Source: an uncultured Collinsella sp.
Lineage (GTDB): Bacteria; Actinomycetota; Coriobacteriia; Coriobacteriales; Coriobacteriaceae
DNA: 31,122 nt
Direction of reading: 5' to 3'
Assembly (NCBI GenBank): GCA_900545555.1
Contig: UQZI01000017.1
Coordinates: 1 to 31,122 of the forward strand
Shown here: positions 6,977 through 15,427 of the stretch, in pieces
How the letters are laid out: each line of letters begins with the position of its first letter
How positions within the stretch are numbered: the stretch's first letter is position 1
Program-made: the position numbers and the translations under genes
The notes under the pieces: model-generated
The model's input: only the letters and a program-made list of their open reading frames with translations
Databases searched by the model: none
Told to the model about the DNA's origin: nothing

Positions 6977-8356
6977 ATGGATACTCAGAGCCCAACATAT
7001 TCCGATGACGAGCTGACCGCAGCGCTTGCCGAGCACCTGGCGTCGCTCGATCGCGACGACAGCTATCGCGTGGAGCGTGTACTTAAGCGCTCGTCCGTTG
7101 AAGCAACCGAGCTCGTGTACTTTGAAGGAACCGGCGGTGGTTCGCTCGGCCCCTTTGTCCGTAAACGCATCGATGCTTCGGCTCAAATCGGCGGGGCATA
7201 CGAGCGTCTGTTTGCCGCTCAGCGGGCAGGCAGGCGTTTTGAGCACCTGCCCAGAATCGTCGATTGTCGTCGTGTGGGCGACGAGCTCAACGTGGTTATG
7301 GAATACATCGAAGGGGAGACGCTCGGGGCGCTGGTGGACCGTCTGGGAGCCACCCCCGATTATGCGCGTGAATTGTATCCTGCCCTATGCGATGCCGTGG
7401 GCGAGCTCCATGCCGGTTTTGCAATGGCGGGGGAGACGTCGGCGCCGGTGATCCATCGCGACCTCAAGCCGTCGAATATCATCGTGACAGGTGCCAACTA
7501 TACGCCTGATGACGGCCTGACATTTTCATCGCTGGTGATTATCGACTTGGGGATCGCGCGCGTATGGCGCGATGGCGCCGATGCCGATACCGTCAAGTTT
7601 GGGACACGGCCCTATGCGCCGCCCGAGCAGTATGGGTTTGGGCAGACGAGCGTGCGAAGCGACGTCTACGCACTTGGCGCCCTGTTGTTCTTCTGCTTGA
7701 CGGGAGTCGGCCCTAAACCAGGGTTCGACATGCGCGAGCAATGCGAGGCGCGCGGCATTCCCACTCCACTTGCCGATGCCGTCTGCATGTCGATGGCGCT
7801 CGACCCGGCCAAGCGTTTTGCGAGCGCGGAAGCGTTGGGACGGGCGACGCGCGCGGCATACGATCTAAGTCGCCCCGTGCGGCCTCCTGCGCCTGCGTCT
7901 GTCCGTACTCCGGCCTCGGAGACGGTGTCGACGCCCCAAGGGCTCCAGAACCCCGCAGGGCTTCCTAGGCCTGCCGCCTCTGTTGCATGCGGCCTGCTCT
8001 CTCGCGTTCCGGAGTCTCTGGGGCGCATTTGGAATACGCTCGTCTGCTTCTCACTGCTTGTGTTCTTTGCCGGAAGTCACTTTGCCGTCTTTCACCCCAC
8101 GGGAGCAAACCAAAGCTACCCGACGTGGCTTCTCATAATCGAGTATTTTTTCTTTGTCGATGGCCTTATGGTGCTTATGCATTTTGCGCTGCTCGATAAG
8201 CGCCGTCTTCGTCGGCGATTCGCACTCCTCGACAGCTATCGCGGCAAGAAGCTCGCGAAACTCTGGCTCAAGGCATTGGGTGTGCTGCTCCTATGCATGA
8301 TCGTCATAGTCGCGGTTGCCAATGCGACCGGCGTCGTCGATACCTCCGCTACCTAA
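6977..8356 (+). CDS. Membrane-anchored Hanks-type serine/threonine protein kinase
   Basis: 459 aa from ATG 6977; the start is uncertain because GGAGG is only 2 nt upstream (alternatives ATG 6965, GTG 6947). The kinase domain spans about residues 20-300: VAIK-like lysine in PFVRKRID, catalytic loop VIHRDLKPSNIIV, metal-binding DLG (DFG variant) in VIIDLGIARVW, activation and P+1 loop GTRPYAPPEQYGFGQ, and SDVYALGALLFFCLTG. All catalytic residues are present, so activity is expected. A Pro/Ala/Thr-rich linker is followed by three hydrophobic segments (LVCFSLLVFFAG, LLIIEYFFFVDGLMVLM, ALGVLLLCMIVIVAVA). No PASTA repeats, so this is not the PknB/StkP type. Probably pairs functionally with the preceding HTH-like and FxLYD proteins. 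Confidence 0.88.
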   Translation: MDTQSPTYSDDELTAALAEHLASLDRDDSYRVERVLKRSSVEATELVYFEGTGGGSLGPFVRKRIDASAQIGGAYERLFAAQRAGRRFEHLPRIVDCRRVGDELNVVMEYIEGETLGALVDRLGATPDYARELYPALCDAVGELHAGFAMAGETSAPVIHRDLKPSNIIVTGANYTPDDGLTFSSLVIIDLGIARVWRDGADADTVKFGTRPYAPPEQYGFGQTSVRSDVYALGALLFFCLTGVGPKPGFDMREQCEARGIPTPLADAVCMSMALDPAKRFASAEALGRATRAAYDLSRPVRPPAPASVRTPASETVSTPQGLQNPAGLPRPAASVACGLLSRVPESLGRIWNTLVCFSLLVFFAGSHFAVFHPTGANQSYPTWLLIIEYFFFVDGLMVLMHFALLDKRRLRRRFALLDSYRGKKLAKLWLKALGVLLLCMIVIVAVANATGVVDTSAT

Positions 8357-8360
8357 AAGA

Positions 8361-8383
8361 AAAGGGCCCCATTGGGGCCCTTT
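8361..8383. terminator. Bidirectional intrinsic terminator
   Basis: AAAGGGCCCC, loop ATT, GGGGCCCTTT: a perfect 10-bp stem between the convergent kinase and cell-wall protein genes, serving both strands. Confidence 0.85.
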
Positions 8384-8393
8384 GCAGTTGCAC

Positions 8394-9527
8394 TTAGATG
8401 CGGTTCATCTGAGCGGCGACTTTGTTGTACCAGTCCTGCCACGTGGGCGGGCAGTACTTTTTGGCCGCTGCCGGGGTAAGGGTGGAGCCGTAGTTGGCGC
8501 CCAGATAGGCGACGTGAGCGGAGATGCCCTCGCTCCAGCTGCCAAAGCTGCGCCAACCGCCGCCACGGGCACTCCAGCCCCAGGCGTTGTAAGAATTGGC
8601 GCAATAAGCGCCCTTGGTGCTCTCGATGCAGGCGATGGCGGGGGACCAACGGGGGTCGACACCGGTATTCCAAGCGGCGACGGCAAAGTTATAGCCCTGG
8701 CCTGCCATGGGGGAGCCGGCGAGATAATTGTCGATGCGGCTCGTCCACTCATTAATGAACGAATCGTAATCGGAGCTACCGGTATTGGCGTTGTTCACCG
8801 TGGTGTCGATGGTGGTGTTGGTGTTGGTGGCCTGGCTGCTGGAATTGCTGCCGCTTACGCCCTCGCCCGAGAGCTTCTCGGCGGCAGCGGCCTTATCGGC
8901 CTCAAGCTTGGCAAGCTCGGCGGCATTTTCCTGCTCGGCTTTTGCCTGTGCCTCGCTGCGGAGCTGCTGGGCCTGCGCCAGCGCATCCTCGGCGTTTTTC
9001 TGCTCTGCCTCAAGCTGAGACTTGGCCTGCTGGAGCTCGGCCTTGTTCTGCTCGAGTTCGGTTTGCATGTTATTGAGCTGTTCGATCTCGTCGACGCTCG
9101 AGCTCGTGATCTGGTTGGTGTATTTGCAGGTCGTGATGAACTCACCCAGGCTCTGTGCGTTGACCAGGAAGCTCACGATGGGATTGGTGCCCTTCTGATA
9201 CTTGTACAGATCGCGCATGGCGGAGCTTGCCTTGGCCTGCTGCTCGGGAAGCTTAGCCTCGATTTCCTCGATGCTTGCCTCATTGGAGTCAATCTGCTTT
9301 TGCAGGTCATCGAGTTTGGTGCGGGCGTCGTTGTAGGCGCTCGTGGCGGCTTCGATCTTCTGCTGGGCTGCGGAAAGCTGGTCCTGCGTTGCCTGCGAGG
9401 CGGCATACGCCGCAACGGGGGAGAGCATCGGCGTGGCCGTCAGCGCAACGGCGAGCGCGGCGCTCGTGATGATACGAGCCGGCTTCGACGCAATGAGCGC
9501 TGCGGTGCGATGATTCGAATGCTGCAT
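8394..9527 (-). CDS. Secreted coiled-coil cell-wall protein with C-terminal lysozyme-like domain
   Basis: 377 aa from ATG 9527 (AGAGGGA upstream; an in-frame TTG at 9542 is less likely). The signal peptide has a hydrophobic core, AALAVALTATPMLSPV, cleaved near AAYAA. Residues about 45-220 form long coiled coils (ATQDQLSAAQQKIEAATSAY, later Gln/Glu/Ala heptads) of the PcsB/CwlO N-terminal type that dock on the membrane. A Ser/Thr/Asn-rich linker leads to a domain of about 130 residues (FAVAAWNTGVDPRWSPAIAC, NAWGWSARGGGWRSFGSW, EGISAHVAYLGANYG) like the glucosaminidase/lysozyme-type domains found on such proteins; 'IACIESTKG' offers a candidate catalytic Glu. Likely a peptidoglycan hydrolase or its activator in cell separation. 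Upstream lies an unusual cluster of inverted repeats. Confidence 0.8.
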   Translation of the reverse strand: MQHSNHRTAALIASKPARIITSAALAVALTATPMLSPVAAYAASQATQDQLSAAQQKIEAATSAYNDARTKLDDLQKQIDSNEASIEEIEAKLPEQQAKASSAMRDLYKYQKGTNPIVSFLVNAQSLGEFITTCKYTNQITSSSVDEIEQLNNMQTELEQNKAELQQAKSQLEAEQKNAEDALAQAQQLRSEAQAKAEQENAAELAKLEADKAAAAEKLSGEGVSGSNSSSQATNTNTTIDTTVNNANTGSSDYDSFINEWTSRIDNYLAGSPMAGQGYNFAVAAWNTGVDPRWSPAIACIESTKGAYCANSYNAWGWSARGGGWRSFGSWSEGISAHVAYLGANYGSTLTPAAAKKYCPPTWQDWYNKVAAQMNRI

Positions 9528-9590
9528 CCAGTCCCTCTGCAATCAATCGTAGGTTATGGTTCGAACGGTATTCTACTACTGCTTTCGACC

Positions 9591-9696
9591 TCAACTTGAA
9601 CCTTAAAGGTCCCAAAGGGTCAAGTTGAACTTGAGGCTTTGGCTTTGACCTGCAGTTATGATGAATTGTTGAGAAACCATAGAGTTCAACTTTAAC
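9591..9696 (-). promoter_or_regulatory. Cluster of TCAAGTT/AACTTGA inverted repeats upstream of the wall-protein gene
   Basis: TCAACTTGA (9591-9599) is the reverse complement of TCAAGTTGA (9620-9628). The latter also forms the perfect odd palindrome TCAAGTT-G-AACTTGA (9620-9634). A further copy of the half-site, GTTCAACTT, lies at 9684-9692. Three related sites within about 100 bp upstream of the minus-strand start suggest an operator cluster or a leader hairpin. No protein can be assigned. The rest of the 234-nt gap (9528-9761) shows no gene. Confidence 0.5.
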
Positions 9697-9761
9697 GTTA
9701 CAGAGCCCTGTTTGAGAGGAGTTTTGGGCTGTAAAAGCCATCTCAACGTGGGGTTTTATAA

Positions 9762-10394
9762 CTACAGCGTGCCCTTCTGGTGAGCCTGCTCAATCTCTTC
9801 GAGGGCCTCGGCGGGGGTGAACGAACAGGAGCCGTCGCCGAGTTTGACTACCTGGATATCGTCGCCGGTATGGACCTCTCCGCCCTTTAGGACCACGCCA
9901 AAAATGCCCTCGTGGGGAAAGATACAGTCGCCGGCGAGATAGTAGATGGCGCAACGGGTGTGGCAGACCTTGCCGATTTGGCTGATTTCGACGAGCACGT
10001 CGCTTCCAAGCTTGAGCTGTGTGCCCAAGGGGAGCGAGAGTAGATTGATGCCCTGGGTGGTGAAGTTTTCTCCAAAGTCACCCTCGCGCACATCGAGTCC
10101 GCGAGCCTGCGCCGTCTGGATGGACTCTGCGGCCAAAAAGGAAACCTGACGGTGCCAATGCCCGGCGTGTGCGTCGGAGGCGAGGCCGAATTGCTCTATA
10201 ACGGTGTCGCGTCCATCGGCGACGGGCGACTTGCGTGTGCCCTTGTGTGCCGACGTGTTGATCGAGACGATGCGGGCGGGTCCGTTGTAGGCGTCGTTTG
10301 CCGTGCACAGGGGAGCGGTCGCTTTCGCGCGTTCCACCAGCTCGCGCTTCGCAGCATTGAGGATGGGATTATCGGTCGGATGGTCTTGGGGCAC
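9762..10394 (-). CDS. MOSC domain-containing protein
   Basis: 210 aa, GTG start with AAAGG upstream. The MOSC (molybdenum cofactor sulfurase C-terminal) fold covers most of the chain: ARIVSINTSAHKGTRKSPV at the start, GLASDAHAGHWHRQVSFLA, then VREGDFGENFTTQGINL and a cysteine cluster QIGKVCHTRCAIYYLAGDC that includes the conserved MOSC Cys, followed by GIFGVVLKGGEVHTGDDI. Stand-alone MOSC proteins of this size (YiiM-like) bind molybdenum cofactor or act in reductive detoxification of N-hydroxylated compounds. No other molybdopterin gene is nearby, so the partner is unknown. Confidence 0.88.
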   Translation of the reverse strand: MPQDHPTDNPILNAAKRELVERAKATAPLCTANDAYNGPARIVSINTSAHKGTRKSPVADGRDTVIEQFGLASDAHAGHWHRQVSFLAAESIQTAQARGLDVREGDFGENFTTQGINLLSLPLGTQLKLGSDVLVEISQIGKVCHTRCAIYYLAGDCIFPHEGIFGVVLKGGEVHTGDDIQVVKLGDGSCSFTPAEALEEIEQAHQKGTL

Positions 10395-10616
10395 GTGTGC
10401 GCCTTTCGCTCGAGGATGTCAATACGCTGAATCCTACAACAACGGTAGGTTCATTGCCCATTGTCATACAACGGTGAGCGCCGCCTTCGTGCTGGACGAT
10501 TGCGTCGATTGCCATAGATACGGTGGAGCTTTGGGCGCCGGCGGCTTGGCACGCTAGAATAAATCAGTTGCGCAAAGACCGCCCGTTGTGTGGGCAGTTC
10601 ATGATAGGAAGTTTCC

Positions 10617-11873
10617 ATGGCATTGCAATTTACAGAGCGCGAGTTCATTCCCGTGCTGCTCGGTGGCGACATCAACGCCTATTCGGTGGCGCGCGCCTTC
10701 TACGAGGAGTACCAGGTCAAGAGTCTGGTCTTTGGCAAGTACCAGACGGGTCCCGCGTACCGCAGCCAGATTATCGACTACACGCCCAACGTGGATATCG
10801 ACACCATGCCCGTGATGCTCAAAACCGTCAACGGCATTGCCCAAGCGCATGCCGACAAGACGATTGTCCTTGTGGGCTGTGGCGACAACTATGTCGCTCT
10901 CGTGGCTCAAGCCAAGGATGCTCATGAGCTGGCGGATAACATCGTCGCGCCTTACGCTCCCTATAGCATGCTTGAACAGTGTCAGAAGAAGGAGATCTTC
11001 TACGAGCTGTGCGAGAAGCATGGCGTGCCCTATCCGCACACGTTTACCTTTACCAAGGCGATGCTCAATGCCCAGGGTGAGGCGCCTGCCGAAGTGCTCG
11101 ACCAGATCGATTTTCCTTACCCGATGATTCTGAAGCCTTCCGACGGCATCATGTGGTGGCAGCATGAGTTCGAGGGCCAGAAGAAGGCCTATGAGATTGC
11201 CGACCGCGCCGAGCTGGAACAGGTCATTCGCGATTCGTATGCCAGCGGCTACACCGACGACCTGATCTTGCAGGATCGCGTGCCCGGCAACGACGAGTAC
11301 ATGCGCGTGCTCACCAGCTATTCCGACCGCAACGGTAAGGTCCGCATGATGTGCCTGGGCCATGTGCTGCTCGAGGAGCATCAGCCCCACGGTGTCGGCA
11401 ACCATGCCTGTATCATTACCGAGCCCAACGACGAGCTCATGGGCGGCGTGCGCAAGTTGCTCGAGGACCTTCACTTTGTGGGCTATTCCAACTTTGACGT
11501 AAAGTACGACGAGCGCGACGGCTCGTTTAAGTTCTTCGATTTCAACACGCGCCAGGGCCGCAGCAACTACTACGTTACCAACAGCGGCTTTAACGTTGCC
11601 AAGTATGTGGTGGACGAGTATGTGTTCAACCGTCCGTTTGAGCCGGAGTTTGTGACGGCTCAGGACGAGGCCCTGTGGATGGTCGTCCCCATGGGCGTCG
11701 TCGACAAGTACGTCAAGGATCCCGAGCTGCGCGCTAAGGTGCATCGCCTGGACAAGGAAGGCAAGGGCGCCGACCCTTCGTTTATGAAGGGCGACTTTGT
11801 CTTTAACCGCTGGCTGCGCATGTGGCACACCAAGCTGCGCCACTTTAAGCTGTTCAAGACGTATTACAAGTAG
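10617..11873 (+). CDS. ATP-grasp ligase, probable D-aspartate ligase for the peptidoglycan cross-bridge
   Basis: 418 aa. ATP-grasp layout: N-terminal pre-ATP domain (FIPVLLGGDINAYSVARAFY), central KKEIFYELCEKHGVPYPHTF and FPYPMILKPSDGIMWWQHEF (ATP-binding Lys), acidic metal ligands near LEDLHFVGYSNFDVKYDERD and FKFFDFNTRQGRSNYY (metal and phosphate ligands). The overall pattern resembles the enterococcal D-Asp ligase group (Aslfm), which adds beta-linked D-Asp to the side-chain amine of the residue at position 3 of the stem peptide. The next gene is an Asp/Glu racemase, which would supply D-Asp; the same pairing occurs in Enterococcus faecium. Cytoplasmic, acting on a peptidoglycan precursor. 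Specificity is inferred from similarity and the neighbouring gene. Confidence 0.72.
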   Translation: MALQFTEREFIPVLLGGDINAYSVARAFYEEYQVKSLVFGKYQTGPAYRSQIIDYTPNVDIDTMPVMLKTVNGIAQAHADKTIVLVGCGDNYVALVAQAKDAHELADNIVAPYAPYSMLEQCQKKEIFYELCEKHGVPYPHTFTFTKAMLNAQGEAPAEVLDQIDFPYPMILKPSDGIMWWQHEFEGQKKAYEIADRAELEQVIRDSYASGYTDDLILQDRVPGNDEYMRVLTSYSDRNGKVRMMCLGHVLLEEHQPHGVGNHACIITEPNDELMGGVRKLLEDLHFVGYSNFDVKYDERDGSFKFFDFNTRQGRSNYYVTNSGFNVAKYVVDEYVFNRPFEPEFVTAQDEALWMVVPMGVVDKYVKDPELRAKVHRLDKEGKGADPSFMKGDFVFNRWLRMWHTKLRHFKLFKTYYK

Positions 11874-11957
11874 ATGAGCGCGGCGCCCGTCCGGTTTGCA
11901 TCGGGCGGGCGCGGGTATGATACGCGCAATTGCGCAAGCGTCACCAAGGAGGCGGCG

Positions 11958-12704
11958 ATGGAAAAGCTGGGAGTTATCGGCGGCATGGGCGCCGAGGCCA
12001 CGTCGTATTACTACGACCAGGTGGTGCGTCATACGGCTGCTGCCTGCGATCAGGAACATATCGACATGGTGGTACTCTCCAAGTCGACCATGCCCGACCG
12101 CACGCTGGCCATTAAGACCGGCGAGCATGCCAAACTGCTGGCGACCATGAAAGAGTGCGCCCAGGCACTCGAGTCGCTGGGCTGTGCACACATTGCCATT
12201 CCCTGCAACACGTCACACTACTTCTATGACCAGATCCAGTCGTTTACGAAGGTGCCGATTATCCACATGCCGCGTGAGTCGGTGCGCTATGCTCTGGCCG
12301 GTGCGGTGATGGGGGAGTGCGAGTTCGACCCCAACCTGAGTATGCCGGCCGAGCCGGTGCATAAGATCGGCATCATGGGCACCGACGGTACCGTGGGCGC
12401 GGGCGTCTACGGCCGCGAATGCGAGGCTGCGGGTGTTGAGGTCGTCTATCCCAGCGAGAAACGTCAGAACGATGTGATGTCGCTTATCTACGATGATGTG
12501 AAGGCCGGACGTGAGCCCGATATGGATAAGTTCGACCGCGTGATGTGGGAGTTCGCCCGTAGCGGCTGCGACCGCGTCATCCTGGCCTGCACGGAGCTCT
12601 CGGTGCTGCAGAAATACCGCGAGATGCCCGAGATTACCCTCGACGCCATGGACGTCTTGGTGCGCGAATCCGTCATCCGCAGCGGCGCCCCCTACCGCCA
12701 ATAG
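11958..12704 (+). CDS. Aspartate/glutamate racemase family protein
   Basis: 248 aa from ATG 11958, where AAGGAGG lies 5 nt upstream; a longer open frame back to 11874 has no such site. Two-thiol PLP-independent racemase signatures are intact: GVIGGMGAEATSYYYDQ, first catalytic Cys in IPCNTSHYFYD, GIMGTDGTVGAGVYGREC, second catalytic Cys in VILACTELSVL. Converts L-Asp to D-Asp (or Glu). It follows the ATP-grasp ligase by 84 nt, so the likely role is to feed D-Asp into the peptidoglycan cross-bridge. Confidence 0.88.
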   Translation: MEKLGVIGGMGAEATSYYYDQVVRHTAAACDQEHIDMVVLSKSTMPDRTLAIKTGEHAKLLATMKECAQALESLGCAHIAIPCNTSHYFYDQIQSFTKVPIIHMPRESVRYALAGAVMGECEFDPNLSMPAEPVHKIGIMGTDGTVGAGVYGRECEAAGVEVVYPSEKRQNDVMSLIYDDVKAGREPDMDKFDRVMWEFARSGCDRVILACTELSVLQKYREMPEITLDAMDVLVRESVIRSGAPYRQ

Positions 12705-12764
12705 CCCTCGATCTGCCAAAAAGGGACAGGTTTATTTTTGGTAGGTATTATCTGGGGAAACAGT

Positions 12765-12802
12765 AAAGGCCTCGGCTCGTTTGGTGCGAGCCGAGGCCTT
12801 TT
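12765..12802. terminator. Bidirectional intrinsic terminator
   Basis: AAAGGCCTCGGCTCG, loop TTTGGTG, CGAGCCGAGGCCTTTT: a perfect stem with A- and T-runs on both sides, between the convergent racemase and ECF T-component genes. Confidence 0.9.
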
Positions 12803-12830
12803 GCGTTGGGTGGTTGCTGTCGGTGGTGAA

Positions 12831-13577
12831 CTAGAACAGGAAGCCGATGGCGATGAGGGCGATGCTGACGATGAGCACGGCGATGTCCAGACCCTTGATG
12901 GGATAGCGCTTGTACGAGCTGGCGCGTGTGCGCAGATAGAAGCCGCGCTGTTCTGCTGCCAAGGCTGTGGCATCGGTCTTGCCCACGCTCGAGATGAGCA
13001 GTGGCACGCACAGTGGCAGCATGAGCTTAAGCTTCTTGATGGGGTTCTTGGTGTCGTACTCGACGCCGCGTGCGGTCTGCGCCTCCATGATGGCGTTCAT
13101 CTCCTGACCAAACACCGGTACAAAGCGCAGCGCCGTGGTAAAGGTGAAGGCATAGCGATACGGCACATGCAGCACCTCGACGCAGGCGTTGGCAAGGTCG
13201 TTGAGCTTGGTCACCATGAGCATGAGGATGAGTGGTAACGCCACACCCAGCAGGCGCAGGCAGGCCTTCGATCCTGTGATGAGGCCCGTGTCGGTGATAA
13301 AACCCCACACCACGTTGCCATCGCGCATAAAGGCCAGCTGGAGCATCAGCATGATAAGCGCGAGCGGAATCAGCAACTTGAGCAGCGAGAACAGACGGTC
13401 GACGACGCCGGCGTAAGCTCCCAGTGCGAGCGTGAGCGCCAGAAAGCCCAGCAGCGCCACGTAGGTGTCGGACAAAAAGATGCCGACGATGATGGCGGCG
13501 GCGAGGCCCAGTTTGACGACGGGATTCAGGTGATGCAGCAGCGTATCGCCCGGCATGTAGTCGATGACGTTAACCAC
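12831..13577 (-). CDS. ECF transporter T component (energy-coupling membrane subunit)
   Basis: 248 aa from GTG 13577, overlapping the ATPase stop by 8 nt; AAGGAG lies 10 nt upstream. EcfT/CbiQ family: N-terminal MPGDTLLHHLNPVVKL, several membrane helices (LAAAIIVGIFLSD, ALLGFLALTLALGAY, LLIPLALIMLMLQLAF, LRLLGVALPLILMLMV). The two cytoplasmic Arg motifs that couple to the ATPases are present, in EAQTARGVEYD and AAEQRGFYLRTRA (ARG and QRG). Final gene of the operon with a TrpP-like S component and a fused double ATPase, so this is probably a dedicated rather than shared ECF module. Confidence 0.88.
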   Translation of the reverse strand: MVNVIDYMPGDTLLHHLNPVVKLGLAAAIIVGIFLSDTYVALLGFLALTLALGAYAGVVDRLFSLLKLLIPLALIMLMLQLAFMRDGNVVWGFITDTGLITGSKACLRLLGVALPLILMLMVTKLNDLANACVEVLHVPYRYAFTFTTALRFVPVFGQEMNAIMEAQTARGVEYDTKNPIKKLKLMLPLCVPLLISSVGKTDATALAAEQRGFYLRTRASSYKRYPIKGLDIAVLIVSIALIAIGFLF

Positions 13578-15321
13578 GGTGGACCATCTCCTTGGTAATT
13601 CGAACGACATCGGTGACCTCGCTCACCTGCGCAAAAGCGGGCGAGACGGAAGATGCCAGACGGCGCGAGAGTTCGATGACCTGGGGCGGCTCAACGTAGG
13701 CATGCTGCATGAGTTCGATGTTCGAGAACAGCTCGTGCGTGCGGCCGCGATCGAGGATGCGACCGTCGGCCATTACTACGATGCGCTCGGCAAAGTCGGA
13801 GACGACTTCCATGTCGTGGCAGACCATGATTACGGCGCAGCCACGCTCGGCCATGGTACGCACCGTTTCCATGACGGTCATGCACTCGCGGTAATCAAGG
13901 CCGCTCGTGGGCTCGTCGAGCACCACGATTTTGGGCTCTACGACCACGACGGAGGCGAGTGCCACCATTTGTCGCTGGCCGCGCGAAAGCGAGAAAGGCG
14001 CCTCGTCGGCCGGCAAGCCAAAGCGGTCGATGACGAGCTGGGCGCGACGCAGCGCCTCGGCATGGTCGATGCCGGCAAGCTCCAGGCCAAAGGCGACCTC
14101 GTCGAGCACGGTGTCCTTGCAGATTTGACGGTCAGGGTTTTGGAAGAGGGTTGCGACCTCGCGGGCAATGCGGCTCGTGGGGACGGTTGCGGTATCCAGT
14201 CCCGTGACGCGCACGCTGCCCGAGGCGGGCTTGAGCAGACCCGTGAGCAGCTTGGTGAGCGTGGTCTTGCCGGCACCGTTTTGGCCGACGATGCCCACGA
14301 GCTCGCCAGGATAGAGCGTCAGGCTAAGGTCGTGTACGGCGGCTCCGCCATTGGGATAGGCAAACTCAACATGGTCGAAGGTGAGTACGGGTTCGGCGTC
14401 CTTGGCATGAGGGCGCAACGACGGTGCATGCGGGGAACCGGCGGGCGCCTGGGCTTCGATAGCCGCGCGTGCGGGGTCGACGATGCCCGAAATCAGGCAC
14501 TCGGCCTCATCGACATCCAAGCAAGGGGTACCGCTTACTAGACCATCGGTTTCGAGGCTATTGAAGATACGCGTGACGCGAGGGCAGTCGACGCCGATGG
14601 CACGAAGCTCGTCGGTATGCGCGAAGACCTCGTGTGGCTCGCCCTGCAGCGCGATTTCGCCATGGTTGAGCACGAGCACGCGGTTGCAGTACTCCGAGAG
14701 CAGGGCGACCTTTTGCTCAACGACGACGATGGTGATTCCAAGTGTGCGGTTTGCCTCACGCAGCGTCTCGAAGACCAACGTGGAGCTGGCGGGGTCGAGT
14801 GCCGCGGTGGGCTCGTCGAGAACCAAGACGCGCGGACGCATAGCGAGGATGGCAGCGATGGCTACCTTTTGCTTCTGTCCGCCCGAGAGGGTGGCGATCT
14901 CGCGGTCGCGCAGGTCGCTGATGCCGACGGTCTCGAGGGTTTCGGTGACGCGCTGCTCAATCTGGTCGTGCGGCACGCCAAAGTTCTCGAGGCCAAAGAG
15001 CATCTCATCCTCAACCACGGAGGCGACCATCTGCGTGTCGATGTCTTGCAGCACGCTGCCGACGATCTGCGATACGTCGGTGAGCGAGACCTCGCAGGTG
15101 TCGTGGCCGTCAACCATGACGGACCCAAAGAACGTGCCGGTGTAGTGGTGGGGCACGGCGCCCGACAGGCAGGCGGAAAGCGTGGACTTGCCGGCGCCCG
15201 AGGGCCCGATGATGCCGATGAAATCTCCCTTGTTCACGCTGAGCGAGATGTGGCTAAGCGCCTGCTCGGTCTGCGTGCCATAGGAGAACGAGACATCGTC
15301 GACGTTGATGATCGTTTCCAT
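13570..15321 (-). CDS. ECF transporter ATPase with two fused ABC domains
   Basis: 583 aa. Domain 1 (about residues 1-240): Walker A GPSGAGKSTL, signature LSGGQKQKVAIAAI, Walker B VLVLDEPTAALD, switch His in TIVVVEQK region. Domain 2 (about 310-560): Walker A GQNGAGKTTL, signature variant LSRGQRQMVALAS, Walker B IVVLDEPTSGLD, and VIMVCHDMEV. Normally EcfA and EcfA' are separate chains; here one polypeptide supplies both ATP sites. It powers uptake by the neighbouring T and S components. ATG start with AAAGG upstream. The 106-nt gap to trpP holds a long inverted repeat. Confidence 0.93.
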   Translation of the reverse strand: METIINVDDVSFSYGTQTEQALSHISLSVNKGDFIGIIGPSGAGKSTLSACLSGAVPHHYTGTFFGSVMVDGHDTCEVSLTDVSQIVGSVLQDIDTQMVASVVEDEMLFGLENFGVPHDQIEQRVTETLETVGISDLRDREIATLSGGQKQKVAIAAILAMRPRVLVLDEPTAALDPASSTLVFETLREANRTLGITIVVVEQKVALLSEYCNRVLVLNHGEIALQGEPHEVFAHTDELRAIGVDCPRVTRIFNSLETDGLVSGTPCLDVDEAECLISGIVDPARAAIEAQAPAGSPHAPSLRPHAKDAEPVLTFDHVEFAYPNGGAAVHDLSLTLYPGELVGIVGQNGAGKTTLTKLLTGLLKPASGSVRVTGLDTATVPTSRIAREVATLFQNPDRQICKDTVLDEVAFGLELAGIDHAEALRRAQLVIDRFGLPADEAPFSLSRGQRQMVALASVVVVEPKIVVLDEPTSGLDYRECMTVMETVRTMAERGCAVIMVCHDMEVVSDFAERIVVMADGRILDRGRTHELFSNIELMQHAYVEPPQVIELSRRLASSVSPAFAQVSEVTDVVRITKEMVHRG

Positions 15322-15339
15322 GGATACCTTTCATAGTCA

Positions 15340-15383
15340 TTGGGGACGTTCTTTAATGATTAGTCGTTTAAGAACGTCCCCAA
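15340..15383. repeat. Inverted repeat inside the ECF operon
   Basis: TTGGGGACGTTCTT (15340-15353) and AAGAACGTCCCCAA (15370-15383) are exact reverse complements around a 16-nt loop. A related half, TTTGGGACAGTCTTTACC, follows at about 15395-15412. It lies between trpP and the ATPase gene and lacks a clear T-run, so it may be a REP-like repeat, an RNA-stability hairpin or a partial terminator. Confidence 0.65.
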
Positions 15384-15427
15384 GAGCTAGTTGTTTGGGA
15401 CAGTCTTTACCGATGGGGCACTGTGGG

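Noticed and set aside
10599..12191. 530-codon minus-strand frame opposite the ATP-grasp ligase and racemase
   Set aside because: Antisense shadow; the opposite strand encodes two recognisable enzymes with proper starts.
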